From: Geopsychrobacter sp. | GTDB lineage: Bacteria; Desulfobacterota; Desulfuromonadia; Desulfuromonadales; Geopsychrobacteraceae | Length of the DNA stretch: 7,494 nucleotides | Direction of reading: 5' to 3' | Assembly: GCA_021647445.1 (NCBI GenBank) | Contig: JAKIUS010000069.1 | Span: 1-7,494 of the forward strand | Shown: positions 7,306-7,494 of the stretch, piece after piece | Layout: every line of letters starts with the position of its first letter | How positions within the stretch are numbered: the first letter of the stretch is position 1 | Translations under genes and position numbers: made by a program | Notes under the pieces: generated by a model | What the model saw: only the letters and a program-made list of their open reading frames with translations | The model's database searches: none | What the model was told of the DNA's origin: nothing

Positions 7306-7403
7306 CCGGGGGCTTCATCCGCACTGACCAGGTTTACTGTGGCAAGTATGACGCTCAAAAAAACGAGAAGTATTTTGCTGGCGGCGGGGGAACGGGATTT
7401 CAT
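7194..7403 (-). CDS. Displaced signal peptide: 5' piece of the frameshifted receptor gene
   Basis: ATG 7403 opens a 69-codon frame. Its first 28 residues form a standard Sec signal peptide: a basic start MKSR, a hydrophobic core ILLVFLSVILA, and a likely cleavage after VSA at residue 28. A good ribosome site precedes it. After about residue 32 the frame reads unrelated, Arg- and Ser-rich sequence that is a shadow of the receptor's plug region, and it stops at 7194. One extra base (or two fewer) in the C5 run at 7309-7313 carries this frame straight into the receptor. It is therefore best read as the true start of that gene and not as a separate small protein. The break could be a sequencing error, a real inactivating mutation, phase variation, or recoding; the sequence alone does not decide. 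Confidence 0.8.
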   Translation of the reverse strand: MKSRSPAASKILLVFLSVILATVNLVSADEAPGCRNRTFDRIQLKPCQRSLSNQPASTHLSAQAPSARN

Positions 7404-7408
7404 GAACT

Positions 7409-7414
7409 TTCCTC
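7409..7414 (-). promoter_or_regulatory. Shine-Dalgarno of the receptor gene
   Basis: GAGGAA on the minus strand ends 5 nt before ATG 7403, a good match at normal spacing. GTG 7305, the only start open to the receptor frame itself, lacks such a site. This supports ATG 7403 as the real start and hence the frameshift reading. Confidence 0.7.
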
Positions 7415-7447
7415 ATTTCATCCCCCTTTATTTACAGGACAGCGTAG

Positions 7448-7462
7448 CTTAACAATTGTAAG
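7448..7462. repeat. Palindrome over the candidate -10 of the receptor gene
   Basis: ACAATTGT (7452-7459) is a perfect 8-bp palindrome. It is flanked by CTT on the left and AAG on the right, offset by a single A, giving an almost complete dyad. It covers the candidate -10, a position typical of repressor sites. It does not resemble a Fur box. The regulator is unknown. Confidence 0.3.
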
Positions 7463-7483
7463 GTGCTGTAATCAAGTTAGAAA
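7455..7483 (-). promoter_or_regulatory. Candidate promoter of the receptor gene
   Basis: On the minus strand TACAAT (7455-7460) matches the -10 consensus in five of six positions. A weak -35, TTTCTA (7478-7483, three of six), lies 17 bp upstream. This would give a leader of about 45 nt before ATG 7403. Found by eye; the -35 is poor, so an activator or another site is possible. Confidence 0.3.
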
Positions 7484-7494
7484 GTGTTCTTTAA

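Overview
The window reads as chromosomal DNA of a Gram-negative bacterium. It carries a TonB-dependent outer-membrane receptor, a membrane-bound hybrid histidine kinase with a periplasmic sensor region, and a periplasm-facing beta-propeller protein. By eye the GC content is near 50 %. The mix of a hybrid kinase and an LVIVD-repeat protein would suit a Desulfuromonas/Geobacter-like deltaproteobacterium, but that placement is a guess from gene style and no marker gene is present to test it.

Layout: 1-409 is non-coding, with a candidate extended -10 promoter and an 8-bp inverted repeat overlapping its end. 410-2803 (+) is a hybrid sensor kinase: TM, CHASE8-like periplasmic domain, TM, HAMP, HisKA, HATPase, degenerate receiver, intact receiver. 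2800-4926 (+) overlaps it by ATGA and encodes an N-terminally anchored protein with 14 LVIVD-type blades. These blades are flanked by two pieces that look like the halves of one IPT/TIG-like sandwich. After only 3 bp comes the convergent gene 4930-7305 (-), a TonB-dependent receptor. Its signal peptide lies in another reading frame (ATG at 7403), so the receptor gene is interrupted by an apparent one-base frameshift at a C5 run (7309-7313). The remaining 7404-7494 holds the receptor's ribosome binding site and a candidate promoter with a palindrome.

How they may work together (inference): the kinase and the propeller protein are very probably co-transcribed and translationally coupled, and both project into the periplasm, so the propeller could be a partner or sensory accessory of the kinase. 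The convergent receptor could be the outer-membrane member of the same envelope system, but convergent adjacency alone is weak evidence. The kinase has no DNA-binding output and no HPt domain, so its phosphotransfer partners must lie elsewhere. No RNA genes, mobile elements, CRISPR arrays or convincing intrinsic terminators were found.
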